A stretch of DNA of 29,736 nucleotides from JABDOU01 sp041609995 (GCA_041609995.1 JBFIPU010000023.1:1-29736), one strand, 5' to 3'. Shown: positions 1 to 8,868, counted from the first letter of the stretch. Notes: generated by a model not told the origin, from the sequence alone. Numbers and translations are program-made.

Positions 1-1
1 A

Positions 2-21
2 GGTTCTGGCGAGTGATCTCC
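2..21 (+). repeat. 20-bp direct repeat, copy 1
   Basis: The 20 bases here recur exactly at 134-153, 132 bp downstream. The core GTGATCTC appears a third time at 44-51 in a diverged context. The stretch from 1 to 233 has no convincing gene, and the array may continue upstream of the window. I do not recognise the repeat family. Confidence 0.6.
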
Positions 22-133
22 GTCGTTGGATGCCGTGCGTCAGGTGATCTCTGGTTGGAGGTTGTTGGTGCCAGGGCGCGTGTTAGGTGGTCGGAGATTG
101 AGAGGACGCCATACGCGGTGGTTGTGGTCTGAG

Positions 134-153
134 GGTTCTGGCGAGTGATCTCC
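134..153 (+). repeat. 20-bp direct repeat, copy 2
   Basis: Exact second copy of the 20-mer at 2-21. It lies about 80 bp upstream of the tadE start. The 112-bp interval between copies is much longer than a CRISPR spacer, and only two full copies are visible. Confidence 0.6.
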
Positions 154-233
154 CTTGGATCTGGGCCCTCCGGCCCATGGCGAGGTCGCGAAGAGTGGTG
201 AAGCTATTTCGTAGAACTGCCGATAGGAGCGCC

Positions 234-746
234 ATGAGAATTCGACTACCGTTTCGCCGCGGTCGAGATGAGCAGGGCGCGGCCATGGTCGAATTCGCCA
301 TCCTCGCGCCGGCGCTGATCCTGATGGTGATCGGGATGCTCGAGTTCGGTCTCATCTTTCGCGATTCTCTGACCGCCAACTCTGCCAGCAGGGAGGCAGC
401 CCGCGTGATCTCGGCGGTGGGACGCGATCCGAACGCGGACAACTTCGGCCTCGACGCGGCCAAGGCCACGCTGGACGCGGCCCGGGTCGATATCGAGTCG
501 ATCGTGATCATCAACCAGGACAACGAAGGTGCTCGCTACGAGCTCGACGCCGGAGGCAACTGGATGCCGCCAACTCTCATCAACGGCGGTTGGGACCCCG
601 GGTCGCGCCAGACCGACATCCAGAACCTCGACCACGTGATCGTCGTCGTCAACTACAACCACGAATGGGTGACCGGCCTATTCGGCAACGGCCAGCGAGT
701 GCTCAACGAAGAAACGGAGATGCGCCTTGAGCCTCGCCAGTTCTGA
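234..746 (+). CDS. tadE: TadE-like pilus assembly protein
   Basis: A 170-residue protein of the TadE family, membrane-anchored pseudopilin-like proteins of the Tad/Flp pilus. After a short basic N-terminus comes the prepilin-like motif GAAMVEFA (residues 15-22), with Gly15 as the likely processing site, Glu at mature position 5, and a hydrophobic helix to about residue 42. The rest is a soluble, probably extracytoplasmic domain. I chose ATG 234 over an in-frame start at 177 because AGGAG at 225-229 precedes it and because TadE proteins have short leaders. The end overlaps the next gene by 20 bp, so the two are probably co-translated. The Tad motor genes lie 6 kb downstream, beyond polA and rpsA. 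The family call is firm; the exact role in pilus assembly is inferred from the family. Confidence 0.85.
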   Translation: MRIRLPFRRGRDEQGAAMVEFAILAPALILMVIGMLEFGLIFRDSLTANSASREAARVISAVGRDPNADNFGLDAAKATLDAARVDIESIVIINQDNEGARYELDAGGNWMPPTLINGGWDPGSRQTDIQNLDHVIVVVNYNHEWVTGLFGNGQRVLNEETEMRLEPRQF

Positions 747-2169
747 GCGCACGTTTCGGGACGAGGGGGCCACCCTGCCCCTCTTTGCGCTGATGGCCCT
801 TGTGCTGTTCGGAATGGTTGGTTTCGCGGTCGACCTCGGCTGGGTGTATCTGAACGCCTCGCGGGTGCAGAACGCCTCCGACGCCGCCGCCCTGGCGGCC
901 GTCACCCGGCTTCCCACCGTCACTCCCACCATCGCCGGTTCCGAGGCCGAGGACCTCGCATATGAGCTGGCGAACGTCAACGGCTACCCGGCCACCGAGG
1001 TGACGGTGGCCAACACCCTGCGCCCCAACGGTGCCATCAACCGTTACCAGGTGAAGGTCACGGTCGCCGACGACGTCCCCACCTTCTTCGCCCGGGTCTT
1101 CGGTATCGATTCGATGCGGGTATCGCGCACGGCCATCGCCGAGTCGCTTCCGCCGATCGCCCTCGGCGGCCAGTCCGCCACCTTTGGCGACGGGGCCAAC
1201 GGTTTCTGGGCCGCCATCAACGCCGGCGCCACCAACTACGAACACGGCGACCCCTTCAACGGCGTAGGCCCATCCGGCACCTGGAACGGGACAGGGACCG
1301 ACTCGATCCGGGCCAACCGCTCCACCACCGGATACTGGTACGGCGTCTCGGTGCCGCCGGGCACCGCCGGGCCGATCGACGTGTATGTGCTCGACGGTGC
1401 GCATTCGGGCAACAACTCCAACTCGATCCGCTATTCGAACCGCACCGGCCAGCCCTGGGACGGCGGGAGCTCGTTCACCACCAACTTCCAGGTGCACCAG
1501 GTCGACGACACGCTGTATGACTTCACGGACAACCCTCCCTATCCCGGATGCGTGGAGAATCTGGGCGCCGACACCTATCCGACTCCGGGCGTGCTCGTCC
1601 CCAACAACGACCTGCTGCCCTATGTCGACCACCTGTGCACGATCAACCCTCCCTTGGCCGGAGGGGTGTTTCCCATTCACGTCACCACCAGCGGCAACGT
1701 CAATGGGTGGAATTCGTTTGGGTTGTCGGCGACGGGGCCGGTGAGCATCTTCGGGCTCGGGTCGATGTCGTTGTCCAACACCTCGGGCAGCGGCGACACG
1801 CTGTCGCTGATGAACATCCCGGAGGAGTACGCCGGCCGCACCGTTACCGCCAGCTTCTACGACGCCGGTGACGCCTCGGGAGGCACCACGATGCAGGTCA
1901 ACCCGGCCGACGCAAACATCAGCTGCGAGATCACACGCTACGACAACAGGCAATTCGTCGGCACCGGTACCGGTACGTGTTCCGTCAACACCGATGGGAG
2001 CTACAACGGGGGCTGGGTGCACATGGAGTTCGACCTGCCCGCCACCTACACCTGTGCCCCGAACTGCTGGTGGACGCTCACCAACACCGTCGGGACCGGC
2101 GTACAACTTCATGACCGGACGACGTGGCTCGTCAACCTGGAAGGCAACCCGGTCCACCTGATCCAATAG
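727..2169 (+). CDS. tadG: TadG-like exported protein with Cys-rich C-terminal region
   Basis: A 480-residue protein. The first 60 residues match the TadE/TadG-like N-terminal domain: DEGATLPLFALM, a membrane helix at about 17-38, then VDLGWVYLNASRVQNASDAA. In Tad systems TadG anchors or accompanies the pilus at the cell surface. From about residue 140 to the end the sequence is Gly/Asn/Thr/Ser-rich and probably beta-sandwich-like. I do not recognise a named domain there. It has six Cys (275, 304, 400, 418, 443, 447), an even number consistent with disulfides outside the cell. The start is TTG at 727, supported by GGAG at 716-719 and by overlap with tadE. No von Willebrand A domain is visible here, although some TadG proteins carry one. 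Confidence 0.8.
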   Translation: MSLASSERTFRDEGATLPLFALMALVLFGMVGFAVDLGWVYLNASRVQNASDAAALAAVTRLPTVTPTIAGSEAEDLAYELANVNGYPATEVTVANTLRPNGAINRYQVKVTVADDVPTFFARVFGIDSMRVSRTAIAESLPPIALGGQSATFGDGANGFWAAINAGATNYEHGDPFNGVGPSGTWNGTGTDSIRANRSTTGYWYGVSVPPGTAGPIDVYVLDGAHSGNNSNSIRYSNRTGQPWDGGSSFTTNFQVHQVDDTLYDFTDNPPYPGCVENLGADTYPTPGVLVPNNDLLPYVDHLCTINPPLAGGVFPIHVTTSGNVNGWNSFGLSATGPVSIFGLGSMSLSNTSGSGDTLSLMNIPEEYAGRTVTASFYDAGDASGGTTMQVNPADANISCEITRYDNRQFVGTGTGTCSVNTDGSYNGGWVHMEFDLPATYTCAPNCWWTLTNTVGTGVQLHDRTTWLVNLEGNPVHLIQ

Positions 2170-2182
2170 GGGCGCACTCCCG

Positions 2183-2188
2183 TAGGAT
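2183..2188 (+). promoter_or_regulatory. Candidate leaderless -10 element for polA
   Basis: TAGGAT lies exactly 6 nt before the polA ATG at 2195, so transcription would begin at or next to the start codon. No Shine-Dalgarno sequence is present and I see no clear -35. The same arrangement precedes coaE, the sensor kinase gene, uvrB, uvrC and pgk. Confidence 0.5.
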
Positions 2189-2194
2189 TCGGCG

Positions 2195-4798
2195 ATGCCG
2201 ACTCTTGCCATCCTCGACGGCCATTCGCTCGCGTATCGAGCGTTCTACGCCCTTCCCAGCGACCTGGCCACGCCCGCCGGACAGGTGACGAATGCCGTAT
2301 ACGGCTTCACATCCATGATCATCCGCTTGCTCGGCGATGAAGCCCCCGACGCGATCGCAGTGGCGTGGGATACCCCCGCCAAGACATTCCGCAATGACCT
2401 GTACCCGGAGTACAAGGCGCAGCGGGAGACTGCACCGGATCTGTTTCGCAGCCAGCTGCCGCTCATGCGCGAAGTCGCCGGCGCGCTTCAAATCCACCAG
2501 TTCGAGCTGGAAGGTTTCGAGGCCGACGACCTGATCGCCACGGTTGCCGATCAGGCTGCGGGGGAGGGGTGGGAGGTACTGGTCGTCACCGGCGACCGGG
2601 ATGCGTTCCAACTCATCACCGACCAGGTCACAGTGCTCTACACCCGGAGGGGGATCACTGATGTGGTACGGGCCGACGCCGGCTACGTGCAAGAACGATA
2701 CGGGATTCCGCCGCAGGCCTACCCCGAGTATGCGGCGTTGCGGGGGGACAATTCCGACAACCTTCCAGGGGTACCGGGGGTGGGGGAGAAGACGGCAACC
2801 CGCCTGCTCCAGGAGCATGGTTCGCTCGATGGGATCTTCGGGCATCTCGACCAGGCGACGCCGAAGCTGGCTGCATCTCTGGCAGAAAACCGCGAGCAGG
2901 TCTACCTCAACCACCAGCTCACCCAGCTCGACCGCCAGGCCCCCATCGATGTCGATCTGGACGAGCTCGTTCGACGGGAGTGGGATCAGGCGGAGGTGAA
3001 GCGGGTGTTCGACGGGCTGGCCTTCCAGAGTCTGTGGACGCGTTTACTCGAGCTGGGGGGCGGATCGGCCGGTCCGGCCGGTGAGGTGCTCGATACCGAA
3101 GTCGTGCCGTTGCGGGATCTATCGGAACTGTCCCCAGTGGGGCCGCTGGTCGTCGAGACGGCTTTTGAGGGCGACGCGGTGACCGGCCTTGTCGTCTCCA
3201 TCGACGAACACCGGGCCGGGATGGTCGGCGCTGACCTCATGAAGGACCTGGCTGCCATGGTTCAGGAGCGGGGGATCGTTGCCCACGACGCCAAGCCGAT
3301 CGTTCGGGCATTCCTATCAGCCGATCTCCCCACGCCACCGGTGGTCTTCGACACATTGCTGGCGGCATACGTGATCAACCCGGCGCGGGCCTCATACGAC
3401 CTGCCGGACCTGGCGCTCGAAGTGGCGCACATCGAAGTGGACTCACTCGACACGAAGACCGAGGACGGAGCCCAGGGCACACTCGATTTCGAGGAACAGG
3501 ATCTCGATCGGCTGGGCCGGCGCGCCACCGCGATTGCGAGGCTGCGAGAGCCGCTCACGGAGCAGGTCGACGCCCGGGGAGGGTTGACGCTGCTCGAGGA
3601 AATCGAGTTTCCGCTCGTGACCGTGCTGGCGAGGATGGAGGATGCCGGCATCGGCATGGACCGCCAGTACCTGATCGAATTGGGCGAGAGCCTGCGGGAG
3701 CGCCTCGTGGATCTCGAGAGGCGGATTCATGACGAAGCCGGGCAGGTGTTCAACATCAACAGCACTCTGCAGCTACGCCAGGTGCTGTTCGAGGACCTGG
3801 AGCTACCGATCCTCAAGAAGACCCCGAAAGGTCAGCCGAGCACCGACGCATCCGTGTTGGCCAAGCTGGACCACCCGGTGGTAGAGGCCCTGCTGGAGTA
3901 CCGCCAGCTCGAAAAGCTCCGCTCGACCTACGTGGACGGGTTCCTGCCGCTCATCGGCTCCGACGGACGGGTGCATGCGGTGTTCAATCAGACGGCAGCC
4001 GCCACCGGCCGGCTGTCATCGGAACGGCCCAACCTGCAAAACATCCCGGTGCGTTCGGAGGAGGGGAGGACCATTCGAAAGGCGTTCGTGGCCGGGGAGG
4101 GATGTACGTTTGTCGTGGCCGACTACTCCCAGATCGAGCTCCGTATCCTCGCGCACCTCACCGAGGATCCCGGTCTGATCGAGGCATTCGAACAAGACCA
4201 GGACATCCATTCCGCCACCGCAGCCCGGGTCAATGGTATCCGGATATCGGAGGTGGACTCCGACATGCGCCGTCGCGCCAAGGTGGTGAACTTCGGCCTG
4301 CTCTACGGAATGGAGGCCTTCGGGCTGGCGTCCCGTCTCGAAATCGACCGCGAAGAAGCACAGGAGCACATCGATGCCTATTTCACCCAGTTCCCCCGGG
4401 TGCAGGAGTTCATGAACGGGGTGGTGGCCGAGGCGCGCCGGACGGGCTATACGACGACGGTCTTTGGACGCCGTCGGTATCTGCCGGAGTTGGCCTCCGG
4501 CAACTTCCGCGTGCGGCAGACGGGAGAGCGGATGGCGTTGAATGCACCCATTCAGGGATCTGCCGCCGACCTCATCAAGATGGCGATGATCCGGCTTGAC
4601 GAAGAGTTTTTCGCTCGTGGCCTCACCAGTCGCCAGATCCTTCAAATCCACGATGAGCTGGTGATTGAAGCGCCGATGGACGAGGTCGAGACCGCCACGG
4701 AGACCACCCGCCGGATCATGGAGAGCGTCGCGGAGCTGAAAGTGCCGCTAAAGGTCGATACCGCTACCGGCCGAACATTGGCCGACACGAAGGATTGA
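2195..4798 (+). CDS. polA: DNA polymerase I
   Basis: An 867-residue DNA polymerase I, which fills gaps in lagging-strand maturation and excision repair. The N-terminal 5'-3' exonuclease domain (about 1-290) has EADDLIA near 108, GDRD near 133 and GDNSDNLPGVPGVGEKTA near 184. The central 3'-5' exonuclease-like domain lacks the DxE metal-binding motif (VETAFEG stands where it is expected), so proofreading is probably lost, as in Taq polymerase and many actinobacterial enzymes. The polymerase domain has motif A DYSQIELRILAHL (near 641), motif B RRRAKVVNFGLLYG (near 692) and motif C QIHDELVIE (near 817). The O-helix residue equivalent to E. coli Phe762 is Phe here, whereas mycobacterial enzymes have Tyr. 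The gene is followed by rpsA, the usual actinobacterial neighbour. Confidence 0.97.
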   Translation: MPTLAILDGHSLAYRAFYALPSDLATPAGQVTNAVYGFTSMIIRLLGDEAPDAIAVAWDTPAKTFRNDLYPEYKAQRETAPDLFRSQLPLMREVAGALQIHQFELEGFEADDLIATVADQAAGEGWEVLVVTGDRDAFQLITDQVTVLYTRRGITDVVRADAGYVQERYGIPPQAYPEYAALRGDNSDNLPGVPGVGEKTATRLLQEHGSLDGIFGHLDQATPKLAASLAENREQVYLNHQLTQLDRQAPIDVDLDELVRREWDQAEVKRVFDGLAFQSLWTRLLELGGGSAGPAGEVLDTEVVPLRDLSELSPVGPLVVETAFEGDAVTGLVVSIDEHRAGMVGADLMKDLAAMVQERGIVAHDAKPIVRAFLSADLPTPPVVFDTLLAAYVINPARASYDLPDLALEVAHIEVDSLDTKTEDGAQGTLDFEEQDLDRLGRRATAIARLREPLTEQVDARGGLTLLEEIEFPLVTVLARMEDAGIGMDRQYLIELGESLRERLVDLERRIHDEAGQVFNINSTLQLRQVLFEDLELPILKKTPKGQPSTDASVLAKLDHPVVEALLEYRQLEKLRSTYVDGFLPLIGSDGRVHAVFNQTAAATGRLSSERPNLQNIPVRSEEGRTIRKAFVAGEGCTFVVADYSQIELRILAHLTEDPGLIEAFEQDQDIHSATAARVNGIRISEVDSDMRRRAKVVNFGLLYGMEAFGLASRLEIDREEAQEHIDAYFTQFPRVQEFMNGVVAEARRTGYTTTVFGRRRYLPELASGNFRVRQTGERMALNAPIQGSAADLIKMAMIRLDEEFFARGLTSRQILQIHDELVIEAPMDEVETATETTRRIMESVAELKVPLKVDTATGRTLADTKD

Positions 4799-4952
4799 GC
4801 GATTACGAACATCGCGTTCCAGTTGTGGTAGCCTTCTGGTCGCGTCCACGGACGCTTCCAACCAGTTCGTTCCATCCGGTGGCTGTTGGCTCGTAGCCGA
4901 CGGACACGTGAGATTGTGAACTCGCCCTCTCCGTAGCACGCCTACAGCGCTG

Positions 4953-4979
4953 TTGCGGCGGATCGGGTCCCGGTACGAT
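4953..4979 (+). promoter_or_regulatory. Candidate rpsA promoter
   Basis: TACGAT at 4974-4979 is a good -10 candidate, with TTGCGG at 4953-4958 as a weak -35. The 15-bp spacer is shorter than ideal. It would give a leader of about 25 nt before ATG 5010. The rest of the 211-bp gap after polA holds only short hairpins (4842-4855 and 4884-4900), with no U tract and no clear terminator. Confidence 0.35.
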
Positions 4980-5009
4980 CTGGACAGTAAGCAAAGAACA
5001 AGAAACCAA

Positions 5010-6596
5010 ATGATCGAAGAAGAAACCAACCCATTGACCGACGCTCCCGTTTCCATCGAGGAGCCGATCCCTGCAGATTCCCCTGCGCCGAGCGAGGCCT
5101 CCGAGGCCACGACCCCACCCGACGAGATGGCGCAGCCGCCGTCCACCGTCGACACGGAGGAGACGGCGGTTGAACCGGCACCGGCGGAGCCGGGCCCTTC
5201 GCCGGCTTCCTCCGATGGTGACTCGGCTCCTCCTGCTCCTGCCCCGGTGGAGCCAGCCGCCGGTGAGGTGGAGGCGGCTCCCGCCGAGCTGGCACCGCGT
5301 CCTCCGCGGGAGATCTCCGTGGTCAAGATGAACACGGGTTTCGATGATCTGCCCGATGATCTGTCGCCCGAAGACTTCGAGTCCGCCATCGAGAAGACCG
5401 TGCTGGAGTTCAAGGAGGGCGACCTCATCGAGGGGACCGTCGTGAGGATCGATCATGATGAGGCCCTGGTCGACATCGGGTACAAGTCAGAGGGTGTGAT
5501 CCCTGCCAACGAGCTGTCGATCCGCAACAACGCCAACCCCGCTGAGGTCGTCAGCATCGGAGACGTGGTTGAGGCCATGGTGCTCGAGATGGAAGACGCC
5601 GAGGGCCGCCTGATTCTCTCCAAAAAGCGCGCCCAGTATGAGCGAGCCTGGGGCACGATCGAAAAGATCATGCACGAAAACGGCACGGTCAACGGCCCGG
5701 TCATCGAGGTCGTGAAAGGCGGCTTGATCGTCGACATCGGCCTGCGTGGGTTCTTGCCGGCCTCCCTGGTCGAGCTTCGGCGTGTGCGTGATCTTCAGCC
5801 CTATGTCGGCGAGGAGATCGAGGCCAAGGTCATCGAGTTGGACAAGAACCGCAACAACGTCGTGCTCTCCCGGCGGGCCTACCTCGAGGACGAACAAGCC
5901 GAGCAGCGTCATGCGTTCCTGAGCGACCTCGCCGAAGGCGATGTCCGCGATGGCGTGGTTTCTTCGGTCGTGAACTTCGGCGCCTTTGTCGATCTGGGCG
6001 GGATGGATGGTCTCGTGCACGTTTCTGAGCTCTCCTGGCAGCACGTCACGCACCCGTCCGAGGTGGTGACGGTGGGTGACAAAGTCCAGGTAAAGGTGCT
6101 CGAAGTCGACCGTGAACGCGAGCGTATCTCTCTGTCGATTCGTCAAACCCGGGATGACCCGTGGGCCACCTTTGCCGAGGAGCACGGCGTGGGATCGATC
6201 CTCGACGGCAAGGTCACCAAGACTGTGCCGTTTGGGGCATTCGTGTCGGTTACCGACGGCGTGGAGGGTCTGGTCCACGTATCCGAGATCGCCCTCCACC
6301 ACGTCGAGAGTCCCGAACTGGAATTGTCGGTGGACCAGTCGGTCAAGGTCAAGATCACCGAGATCGATGCGGAGCGACGGCGAATCTCGTTGTCGATCAA
6401 GCAGGCCATGCCCGAATGGCAGGATCGTCAGCAGACTCAGGGCCAGCAGGGGCGGCCGCAGAAGAAGCGTCCCGAACGGAGCAAGGACTACACCTCGGAG
6501 AGCGAGGAAACGTCGGACCGCTCGCCCCATTTCACGGCCGACGCCTCGCTCGAGGCGATCCTGCAGGAGCTGAAAGAAAAGGGTGTAGGCAACTAG
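5010..6596 (+). CDS. rpsA: 30S ribosomal protein S1
   Basis: A 528-residue S1 protein that binds mRNA on the 30S subunit. Four S1 RNA-binding domains begin at about residues 136, 222, 306 and 391. Domains 3 and 4 have the canonical NFGAFVDLGG / PFGAFVSV and GLVHVSEL/I motifs, and a basic, low-complexity tail follows. The first 100 or so residues are an acidic Pro/Ala/Glu-rich extension not found in the mycobacterial protein as I recall it. They appear genuinely coded: there is no stop codon and the third positions are GC-rich. ATG 5010 was chosen over an in-frame TTG at 4953 because a -10 candidate lies between the two. An internal ATG at 5328 would give a conventional short N-terminus but has only a poorly spaced GGGAG upstream, so the start is less certain than the identity. 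Confidence 0.93.
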   Translation: MIEEETNPLTDAPVSIEEPIPADSPAPSEASEATTPPDEMAQPPSTVDTEETAVEPAPAEPGPSPASSDGDSAPPAPAPVEPAAGEVEAAPAELAPRPPREISVVKMNTGFDDLPDDLSPEDFESAIEKTVLEFKEGDLIEGTVVRIDHDEALVDIGYKSEGVIPANELSIRNNANPAEVVSIGDVVEAMVLEMEDAEGRLILSKKRAQYERAWGTIEKIMHENGTVNGPVIEVVKGGLIVDIGLRGFLPASLVELRRVRDLQPYVGEEIEAKVIELDKNRNNVVLSRRAYLEDEQAEQRHAFLSDLAEGDVRDGVVSSVVNFGAFVDLGGMDGLVHVSELSWQHVTHPSEVVTVGDKVQVKVLEVDRERERISLSIRQTRDDPWATFAEEHGVGSILDGKVTKTVPFGAFVSVTDGVEGLVHVSEIALHHVESPELELSVDQSVKVKITEIDAERRRISLSIKQAMPEWQDRQQTQGQQGRPQKKRPERSKDYTSESEETSDRSPHFTADASLEAILQELKEKGVGN

Positions 6597-6720
6597 CCCT
6601 CGCCGCTGAAGGCCGGTCCGATCACACCAGAGAGTACGCCGGGGTTGCCACGCGGTGTTCGAGTGCTCTGGCGGAGCGCATCTACCCGGCAACGCAATCA
6701 GAAACACTTTCAGTTCGGTT

Positions 6721-6774
6721 GAACGCGTTCCGATGTATTTCCTCGCGGGTAAGTACCGCGCCCGTCACAGCGGG
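6721..6774 (+). promoter_or_regulatory. Inverted repeats upstream of the Tad operon
   Basis: The 204-bp gap between rpsA and cpaB holds a perfect 10-bp palindrome GAACGCGTTC (6721-6730). It is followed by two small potential hairpins: CGCGG/CCGCG (6744-6748 with 6756-6760) and CCCG/CGGG (6761-6764 with 6771-6774). This is the likely control region of the operon, but I cannot place a convincing -35/-10 pair or name a riboswitch. Confidence 0.3.
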
Positions 6775-6800
6775 TCAATGGTCAAACAAGGAGTTCGACG

Positions 6801-7673
6801 TTGGGAAAGCGCATCGCCGTAGTGGCCGTCGCCCTCGTGCTAGCGGCGGTCGCCGGGTTTTCCGTGTGGAGGTATCTCGCCTCGGTTGATCAGGCCGCAC
6901 AAGACAAGTTCACGCTGGTGGACGTGTACCGGGCGACCGAAGATCTGCCCGCCGGCATATCGGGGGACGAGGTCATTGCCAACGGGCTGTTCGTCAAGAG
7001 CCTGGAGAACCGTGAGTTCCTACCGGGCGGCGAGAACTCGGTGGCCATCGCCTCCGAAGCGGACCTGCGGGTCGTGCTCGAGAACCGGATCTCGGTGGGT
7101 CCGATCGCCGCCAACGAGATCCTCACGTCGCTCCAATGGGAAGACGCCAACGATGTGACAGCCAGCGAACCGCTGTCCGAGCGCATCCCGCGCGGCCGCC
7201 AGGCCATGTCGCTGCAGATATCGGCTGAGGCCGCCGTCGGGGGTTTCCCTCGCCCGGGAGACCGCGTCAATGTCCTCGTCAATATCGGCAGCTCGGGCAT
7301 CGAGTTCGATGCGATTGACGTCGACGCCACCCGGGAAGAGGTGCTGGCGCTGGTCGAGGCCGCCAAGCAGAGTGTGGAAACACGCTTCGTTCTCCAGGGG
7401 CTCGAGGTCCTGGCCGTGGGTGAACAGATCGTGACCGGCGACGACGAGAACGACCACGTGATTCTGACCAGCACGGGAACCGAGCTCGACCAGAACGGTC
7501 AGCCGGTCAGCACGATCACCCAGTTCGGGCTCGTCACAGTCGCGGTGACCGCCGAGGAGGCCGAGAGGCTGGTCTACGCCACTCTCAACGGGGACACCTA
7601 CTTCACGCTGGTACCGGACGATTTCACTCCTGTCGCCACGACGGGCATCACACGGGAGAATCTCTTTGAGTAA
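6801..7673 (+). CDS. cpaB: Flp pilus assembly protein CpaB/RcpC
   Basis: A 290-residue CpaB/RcpC family protein. The N-terminus (about residues 4-24) is a membrane anchor. A SAF-like domain follows (about 40-115), with ATEDLPAG and an RcpC-type region including RQAMSLQISAEAAVGGFPRPGDRVNVLV. In Gram-negative Tad systems CpaB works with the outer-membrane secretin. No secretin gene is seen here, so in this organism it probably acts in the cell envelope in another way. The start is TTG 6801 with a strong AAGGAG at 6788-6793, 7 nt upstream. It is the first gene of the cpaB-cpaE-cpaF-tadB-tadC operon, and its last 8 bp overlap cpaE. Confidence 0.88.
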   Translation: MGKRIAVVAVALVLAAVAGFSVWRYLASVDQAAQDKFTLVDVYRATEDLPAGISGDEVIANGLFVKSLENREFLPGGENSVAIASEADLRVVLENRISVGPIAANEILTSLQWEDANDVTASEPLSERIPRGRQAMSLQISAEAAVGGFPRPGDRVNVLVNIGSSGIEFDAIDVDATREEVLALVEAAKQSVETRFVLQGLEVLAVGEQIVTGDDENDHVILTSTGTELDQNGQPVSTITQFGLVTVAVTAEEAERLVYATLNGDTYFTLVPDDFTPVATTGITRENLFE

Positions 7674-8868
7674 TCAATTCGCATCCGAAGGCGTCGCCAT
7701 CGTCGATGGCGACGAAGGTTTCCTGGCCGAGTCGAAGCTCTTGTTCGCCGGTGAGGTCTTCACGACAACATCGGCGCAAGAAGCGGTCGATCTGGCTTCC
7801 CGGTCAGAGGTCGAGGTGATCTTCTGGGGTCCGTCATTCGCCACCCCGAGCGGGCTGCTGTCCATCGAGACCTACGACGTCAATCCGGACGTGGTGATGG
7901 TGCTCGTGGCGCCGAGAAACATCGACAATGACACGCTGCGTCGCGCCATCCGAACGGGTTTCCGCGACATCGTGGAGGAGCCTCTGCAGCCCGATGCCGT
8001 CTCTTCGGCACTCGACCAGGCGTCGCGGCTGATGCAGCATCGTGCCAGTTCCCAGCCGGCGCAGCCGAGCACAGCTCCCGAGCGTCCCGTCCGCCGTGAT
8101 GGCAAGTTGATCACGGTCATGGCGGCCAAAGGGGGAAGCGGCAAGACGGTCGTTGCCACCAACGTCGCCTCGCTACTGGCCCGCTGGAGCGAGCCGGGGG
8201 CGGTTGCCATCGTTGATGCGAATCTCCAGTTTGGCGACGTGGCTCTGGTACTCCAGGTCGATCCTCGCCAAACGATCGTCAACGCAGCCAAGGAGGGCGA
8301 GGGACTCGACGCCGCGTTTCTGGCCAGTGTTCTCACCGAGCACCCGAGCGGTATGAAACTGCTGGCGGCGCCGCTGGAGCCGGCCTTCGCCGACGAGGTG
8401 CCGACACCCATCCTCACCAACATCCTCGACCTGATGAAAGGTATGTTCGACTACGTGGTGGTTGACACCGCCCCGGCGCTGGACGACCGCCTGCTGGCCG
8501 TCCTCGAGCGGTCGGAACAGGTGCTGTTCGTGGTCGACATGGATTTACCCAGCATCAAAAATGCCAAGCTCGCCCTCGAAACTCTGCGCATCCTCAACTT
8601 CCCCTCGAACGCCATTCGCATCGTGCTCAATCGGAGCAACTCCAAGGCCCGGTTGGACATGGGCGAGATCGAGCGCTCGCTCCGCTTCGAAATCAGCGGT
8701 GCCATCCCCTCGGATGGTCTGTTGCCGGCATCCATCAACGAAGGCGTGCCGATTGTCGAAGGGCACCCCAAGTCGAAGCCGGCCAAGGCCTTCGAAGAGA
8801 TCGCCAAGTTGGTGCTCACCTCGGAGACCGTGGTCGCCGACGGGGGCCGCAAACGACGCTGGTTCTAG
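7666..8868 (+). CDS. cpaE: Flp pilus assembly ATPase CpaE/TadZ
   Basis: A 400-residue CpaE/TadZ protein, thought to localise the Tad machinery at the membrane. Residues 1-125 resemble a response-regulator receiver, but where the phosphorylated Asp is expected the strand reads FWGPSF, so this is probably a pseudo-receiver. Residues 146-380 are a MinD/ParA-type P-loop ATPase with deviant Walker A K155-GGSGKT, the VDANLQFGD switch and VVVDTAP (Walker B). The start is TTG 7666 with GGGAG at 7654-7658, inside the end of cpaB, which implies coupled translation. The C-terminus ends in basic residues (RKRRWF), a possible membrane-contact feature, though that is inference. Confidence 0.92.
   Translation: MSNQFASEGVAIVDGDEGFLAESKLLFAGEVFTTTSAQEAVDLASRSEVEVIFWGPSFATPSGLLSIETYDVNPDVVMVLVAPRNIDNDTLRRAIRTGFRDIVEEPLQPDAVSSALDQASRLMQHRASSQPAQPSTAPERPVRRDGKLITVMAAKGGSGKTVVATNVASLLARWSEPGAVAIVDANLQFGDVALVLQVDPRQTIVNAAKEGEGLDAAFLASVLTEHPSGMKLLAAPLEPAFADEVPTPILTNILDLMKGMFDYVVVDTAPALDDRLLAVLERSEQVLFVVDMDLPSIKNAKLALETLRILNFPSNAIRIVLNRSNSKARLDMGEIERSLRFEISGAIPSDGLLPASINEGVPIVEGHPKSKPAKAFEEIAKLVLTSETVVADGGRKRRWF

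Noticed and set aside
1..153. The 20-bp repeat as part of a CRISPR array
   Set aside because: There are only two exact copies, the interval is 112 bp, and no cas genes are nearby in the window.
6719..6732. GAACGCGTTC palindrome as a LexA (SOS) box
   Set aside because: The Gram-positive SOS box needs four bases between GAAC and GTTC; here there are two. It precedes a pilus operon, not repair genes.
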